Shown here piece after piece: positions 61,172 to 64,000 of a DNA stretch of 64,000 nt; within the stretch, counting starts at the first letter, position 1, and each line of letters opens with the position of its first letter. This DNA is from Microtetraspora fusca (GTDB taxonomy: Bacteria; Actinomycetota; Actinomycetes; Streptosporangiales; Streptosporangiaceae), in contig NZ_BBYK01000049.1 in NCBI RefSeq assembly GCF_001570365.1, positions 127,871 to 191,870 of the forward strand. Direction: 5' to 3'. The notes below the pieces were generated by a model. That model worked only from the letters and a program-made list of their open reading frames with translations, was not told the origin of the DNA and searched no databases. A program made the translations under genes and the position numbers.

Positions 61172-62536
61172 TCATGCCGCCAGAGCGTCATCAATCCTCC
61201 GGTTGGCGATATCCTGCTGGCCGTCGAGGCACTTCGCGTAGACCCGTAGAAGGACATCAACACTGTGACCGGCTCGCTCGGCCACGTCGGGGGCGGAGAC
61301 TCCGGCATTGAGCCAGAGGGAGACGGCCGCATGCCGAAGGTCGTACGGCCGTCGAGCGAGCGGAGAGGCGACCTGGGCTGGTGTGAACGCGAGGAGCCGG
61401 GCATCCTGCCAGACCTCGGTATAGGCCGTCGAGGCGACCACTCCGCCGCGTTCGCTGCGGAAGATCCGGCCGTCCGGGCCGACGCCGAACTCTGCGATGT
61501 GTTGCCGAAGAATCTTGACCAGCGCCGGGGGGATCGGCACGGGGCGAACGTCGTCACGGCCGCGGTGCTTGAGGCCGCGTTCCTCGTGGGCGTCGCCCGT
61601 GTCGGTCCACTGGGTGTTGACCTCCGGGCGAGAGACATCGATGAGGAGCCGGCCCCAGCCGGTTTCCGGCAGGTGACAATCTTGCTGACGGAGGGCGACG
61701 GCCTCACCAGGGCGGAGAGCCGCGTAGTACATGCAGGCGAACAGGGCCATCAGCCGCCGGCCCCTGCCCCGCTTGCCCACATAGGTGACCGCCGTCAGCA
61801 ACTCCTCTGCCTGTCGAGGGTTCACGACCACACGCGGGTCTACGGTCTCCGTCGTCTTGGGTGGCTTCCACTTGACCCTGTGCAGCGGGTTGGACGGCAC
61901 CTCTTCCAGCTCTACGGCGTACTCAAGGACCGCATGCAGGACGGCCCGTTTGCGCCTGACCGTGTTCGCGCTGGCCGCCTTGCCGTCGAGGCGGAGCGCG
62001 AGTGCGTCGAGGGCGAGCCGCACGGTCTTGGTCTCGTTGAGTTCGGTCAGGTCGAGGGAGGCTGACTCGAGCCAGCGGACGGCCTTGGCGATCTCCGGAG
62101 ATGCGTCTGGCCGTTTGTCCTCGGGGATGAGAGCGCACTTGCGCAGGGCCGTTCGCAGCGTGTCCGGATCGGGACGGCCAGGACGATCCTTGGTCAGTGC
62201 GGGCAGCACCGTGGAGAGCGCGTCAGACATGCTGTCCCTGGTCTTGGCCGCCGCGTGAGGCCACTTCATTTCGATGTACGCCCGGACGAAGTCGAAGACG
62301 GAACGCGCGGTCTTCGCCTTGATCATCGAGGCCGGTAGCCCGCTCTCGACCTCGAACAGCTCACCCCGCTTGGCTGCCTGCCGCAGATCCGAGAGGAAGC
62401 TCTCGGCGAGTGCTTTGGTCCGGAAGGTCTTCGAAGACCGCTTTCTAGCCACCTGCCACCGGACGACGTAGGACGGCGTCTTGCTGGACTTGTTCCGGTA
62501 GGTCTCGAAGAACTTCACGTCATAGGAGGTGCTCAC
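61172..62536 (-). CDS. int: Tyrosine recombinase / integrase of an integrative element
   Basis: Protein of 454 aa. An arm-type N-terminal beta domain (SKTPSYVVRWQVARKRSSK) is followed by the core-binding helices (about 75-225) and the catalytic domain. Catalytic residues seen are Arg275 (AALRPGE), Arg401 (PYDLRHA), His424 (RAGHS) and Tyr433 (LLRVYAKC); the first His of the HxxR box is Tyr, as in pSAM2-like actinobacterial integrases. GTG 62536 overlaps the stop of the small helix-turn-helix gene by four bases. The att site should lie just past the integrase stop, but I see no tRNA 3' end there. Confidence 0.92.
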   Translation of the reverse strand: MSTSYDVKFFETYRNKSSKTPSYVVRWQVARKRSSKTFRTKALAESFLSDLRQAAKRGELFEVESGLPASMIKAKTARSVFDFVRAYIEMKWPHAAAKTRDSMSDALSTVLPALTKDRPGRPDPDTLRTALRKCALIPEDKRPDASPEIAKAVRWLESASLDLTELNETKTVRLALDALALRLDGKAASANTVRRKRAVLHAVLEYAVELEEVPSNPLHRVKWKPPKTTETVDPRVVVNPRQAEELLTAVTYVGKRGRGRRLMALFACMYYAALRPGEAVALRQQDCHLPETGWGRLLIDVSRPEVNTQWTDTGDAHEERGLKHRGRDDVRPVPIPPALVKILRQHIAEFGVGPDGRIFRSERGGVVASTAYTEVWQDARLLAFTPAQVASPLARRPYDLRHAAVSLWLNAGVSAPDVAERAGHSVDVLLRVYAKCLDGQQDIANRRIDDALAA

Positions 62537-62724
62537 GCAGCCTCCCGCAGGGTTTCAAGCCACGCCATGAGCTCGCTACGCCAGATGCGGAGTTCTCCGT
62601 TCGGGAGCTTGATGCACTTGGGTGCGTGGCCGATTTCGCGCCAACGGTAGAAGGTCCGGCGGGAGACGCCGCCGAGCTCGTCGAGCACCTCGGGCAGGGT
62701 GAGGAGCCGGTCATTGCGCGTCAT
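62533..62724 (-). CDS. xis: Excisionase / AlpA-like helix-turn-helix protein
   Basis: Protein of 63 aa with a MerR/Xis-type winged helix: LLTLPEVLDELGGVSRRTFY, RWREIGHAPKCIKLPNGELR, then IWRSELMAWLE. In pSAM2-like elements this gene directs excision together with the integrase. ATG 62724 shares one base with the stop of the rep gene, and its stop overlaps the int start by four bases, so rep-xis-int is one transcript. Confidence 0.9.
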   Translation of the reverse strand: MTRNDRLLTLPEVLDELGGVSRRTFYRWREIGHAPKCIKLPNGELRIWRSELMAWLETLREAA

Positions 62725-64000
62725 CAGGCGTCACCTCCAAGGGCAGCCGAGGGCGACGGTAAGGCCGTGCCTGTCAACGAGGCGGCGAGGAGGGCGTCAC
62801 CGGGTGTGAAGCCGCGCCCGACGTAGTGCCACTCGGAGATGACGAGAACGGTGTCTTCCTCGAAGAGGGGCAGGCGGCCGGTGGTGATGTCCTGGCCGAT
62901 GGCGTGTTCGGCGCGGTCGGCCCGGATGTCACCGAGGGTGGTGGAGTAGTGGCGTGACCTTGTGGAGAAGTGGCCGCGGAAGCCGAGCATGTGTGCCCAC
63001 TGGGTGAGCCGGAGGTCGGCCAGGTCGTCGAGCGCGCCCAGGCGGAGGCATTCGGCGATGAGCCGCCGGGCGTGCTCGCGTACCGGCAGCGCGGCCAGGT
63101 CCTCGGTAGGGAAGACGCGCCGGTCGAGGGTGCCGACGCATTCGGCGGCCTTGGTGGCGTACTTGGCGATGTAGCCCGCGACGGCCTGTTCGGTCAGGTC
63201 GCCGTCGAGGGTGATGGGGCGGGCGTCGATCTCGCGGCCCCAGCGCAGGACTCGCGCCGGCTCCCCCTCCACGGCCGGGATCGTGGCGGTAACCACCGAA
63301 GCGGCGTGCTGAACGGCCTGCCCCAGCAGAGGAAGGGTCGCCCAGGCCGGGGGAGTCGATGTCGGCCCGTCCGGGCCGTCGAGTCGAATCACGGCGTGGA
63401 AGTGGACGACGCCGCGCCGCTGGTATTCGGCGACCTTGGCGAAAGAGACGACGAGCTGCGCGCGCATCTCGGCGAGCGTGAGGCCACCGCTCTTGGCCAG
63501 GTGCCGGCGAAGCGCCTCAGCGAACCGCTTCCACAGCAGCGGGGCCGTGGCGTTGAACAGCACCGAGCCCGTGTAGTCGTAGCAGTCGGGGCACAGCGGC
63601 TCACCAAGGCATTCCTCATCAGCCCCGTGCCGCGCCATGCAGGCCAGGACACGCCCGTGCGGGCATCGAGTGGCGTCGCGCCGGGCGTGGCATGGGTGGA
63701 TCTTGCCGTTCTTCTCGCGGCGGGTGTGAACGAGGCCGAAGGACGGTGCGGTGAGCGTGACGAACAGGCACGGGTGACCGGTCACCGTCGTGGGGACGCC
63801 TTTGCCGCCGACGAGGCCCGCGCGGATCAGGTGGTAGGTGTCGGCCCGGTAGGTCTCGGCGCAGGACGGGCAGCGGGAAGCGCGGCGGGTCTTGCACGGT
63901 ACGCGAAGGACGCCGTCGGGTTCGGTCCGGGTGCTGTAGCGGTGTAGGAGTTCGCCGGTGGCCTGGTCCCAGTGCTCGACTCGGCCCCGGAGGTGGATCG
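62724..64000 (-). CDS. Replication initiator (RepSA-like), cut by the right window edge
   Basis: Rolling-circle-type initiator. From GTG 63785 the visible protein is 353 aa, but the frame stays open to the window edge and continues with VPCKTRRASRCPSCAETYRA and ADTYHLIRAGLVGGKGVP, which is the expected conserved upstream part. The start is therefore outside. A zinc-ligand rich N-terminus (CPSC; CPDC), TLTAPSFGLVH, the HUH motif in VVHFHAVIRL and YIAKYATKAAE with a likely catalytic Tyr are visible. This is the Rep of pSAM2-like integrative and conjugative elements, which replicate after excision. Transfer genes would be expected further to the right. Confidence 0.88.
   Translation of the reverse strand, partial: IHLRGRVEHWDQATGELLHRYSTRTEPDGVLRVPCKTRRASRCPSCAETYRADTYHLIRAGLVGGKGVPTTVTGHPCLFVTLTAPSFGLVHTRREKNGKIHPCHARRDATRCPHGRVLACMARHGADEECLGEPLCPDCYDYTGSVLFNATAPLLWKRFAEALRRHLAKSGGLTLAEMRAQLVVSFAKVAEYQRRGVVHFHAVIRLDGPDGPTSTPPAWATLPLLGQAVQHAASVVTATIPAVEGEPARVLRWGREIDARPITLDGDLTEQAVAGYIAKYATKAAECVGTLDRRVFPTEDLAALPVREHARRLIAECLRLGALDDLADLRLTQWAHMLGFRGHFSTRSRHYSTTLGDIRADRAEHAIGQDITTGRLPLFEEDTVLVISEWHYVGRGFTPGDALLAASLTGTALPSPSAALGGDA

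Noticed and set aside
62970-63947. Rightward 325-residue open frame
   Set aside because: It is the antisense of the rep gene, whose HUH and zinc-ligand motifs are clear on the opposite strand.

Overview
The window is high-G+C DNA (roughly 70% or more by eye) with dense gene packing, frequent GTG starts and stop/start overlaps of the GTGA/ATGA type. Gene content (a KorAB pair, a second partial nuo cluster, CU044_5270-type anti-sigma partner, pSAM2-like int-xis-rep) points to a filamentous actinomycete, most likely of the Streptosporangiales. The family assignment is an inference from gene content only.

Region 1 (1-24.5 kb) is an extracellular polysaccharide locus. It carries sugar-nucleotide genes (rmlD, two RmlC-like epimerases, an RfbF-like nucleotidyltransferase, two NAD-dependent epimerases), a WecG/TagA glycosyltransferase, three family-2 glycosyltransferases, a C-methyltransferase, a PIG-L deacetylase, a DUF4910-type metallohydrolase, a duplicated Cys-rich protein, a Wzx-like flippase, an acyltransferase-3, two Wzz-like chain-length proteins, an O-antigen ligase/Wzy-like polymerase, a beta-helix lipoprotein, a 2OG-Fe(II) oxygenase, a TylF-like methyltransferase and a truncated methyltransferase relic. 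rmlA and rmlB are not in the window; the locus is cut at the left edge.

Region 2 (24.6-43.1 kb) is a redox block. KorA/KorB (2-oxoacid:ferredoxin oxidoreductase) ends at a clear terminator. A PdaC-like lipoprotein with a degenerate NodB domain follows, divergent from a partial complex-I cluster: nuoA, an M48 peptidase, nuoB, nuoC, nuoH, then a PIN-domain relic and an opposite-strand membrane/HhH gene, then nuoI, J, K, L, M, N and an HtpX-like M48 peptidase. nuoD, E, F and G are absent, so the encoded complex has no NADH-oxidising module of its own. Together with KorAB this suggests a ferredoxin-fed quinone-reducing, ion-pumping complex.

Region 3 (43.2-57.2 kb) holds a secreted beta-propeller-like protein, an oligopeptide-type ABC importer (binding protein, two permeases, one fused double ATPase) followed by a GNAT/C39-peptidase fusion, a four-helix membrane protein, an XRE-cupin regulator, a YajQ protein, an ECF sigma factor with its CU044_5270 partner, a GNAT acetyltransferase and tRNA-Tyr(GTA) with a strong terminator.

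Region 4 (57.2-64 kb) is accessory DNA of visibly lower G+C. It carries a small unknown protein, a decayed MazG-like protein whose start lies in an 8-bp tandem repeat, and a PD-(D/E)xK-DUF2075 helicase that together look like a candidate defence module. A VOC protein lies between two arms of a roughly 90-bp inverted repeat. Last comes a leftward rep-xis-int cassette of an integrative element, which runs off the right edge.
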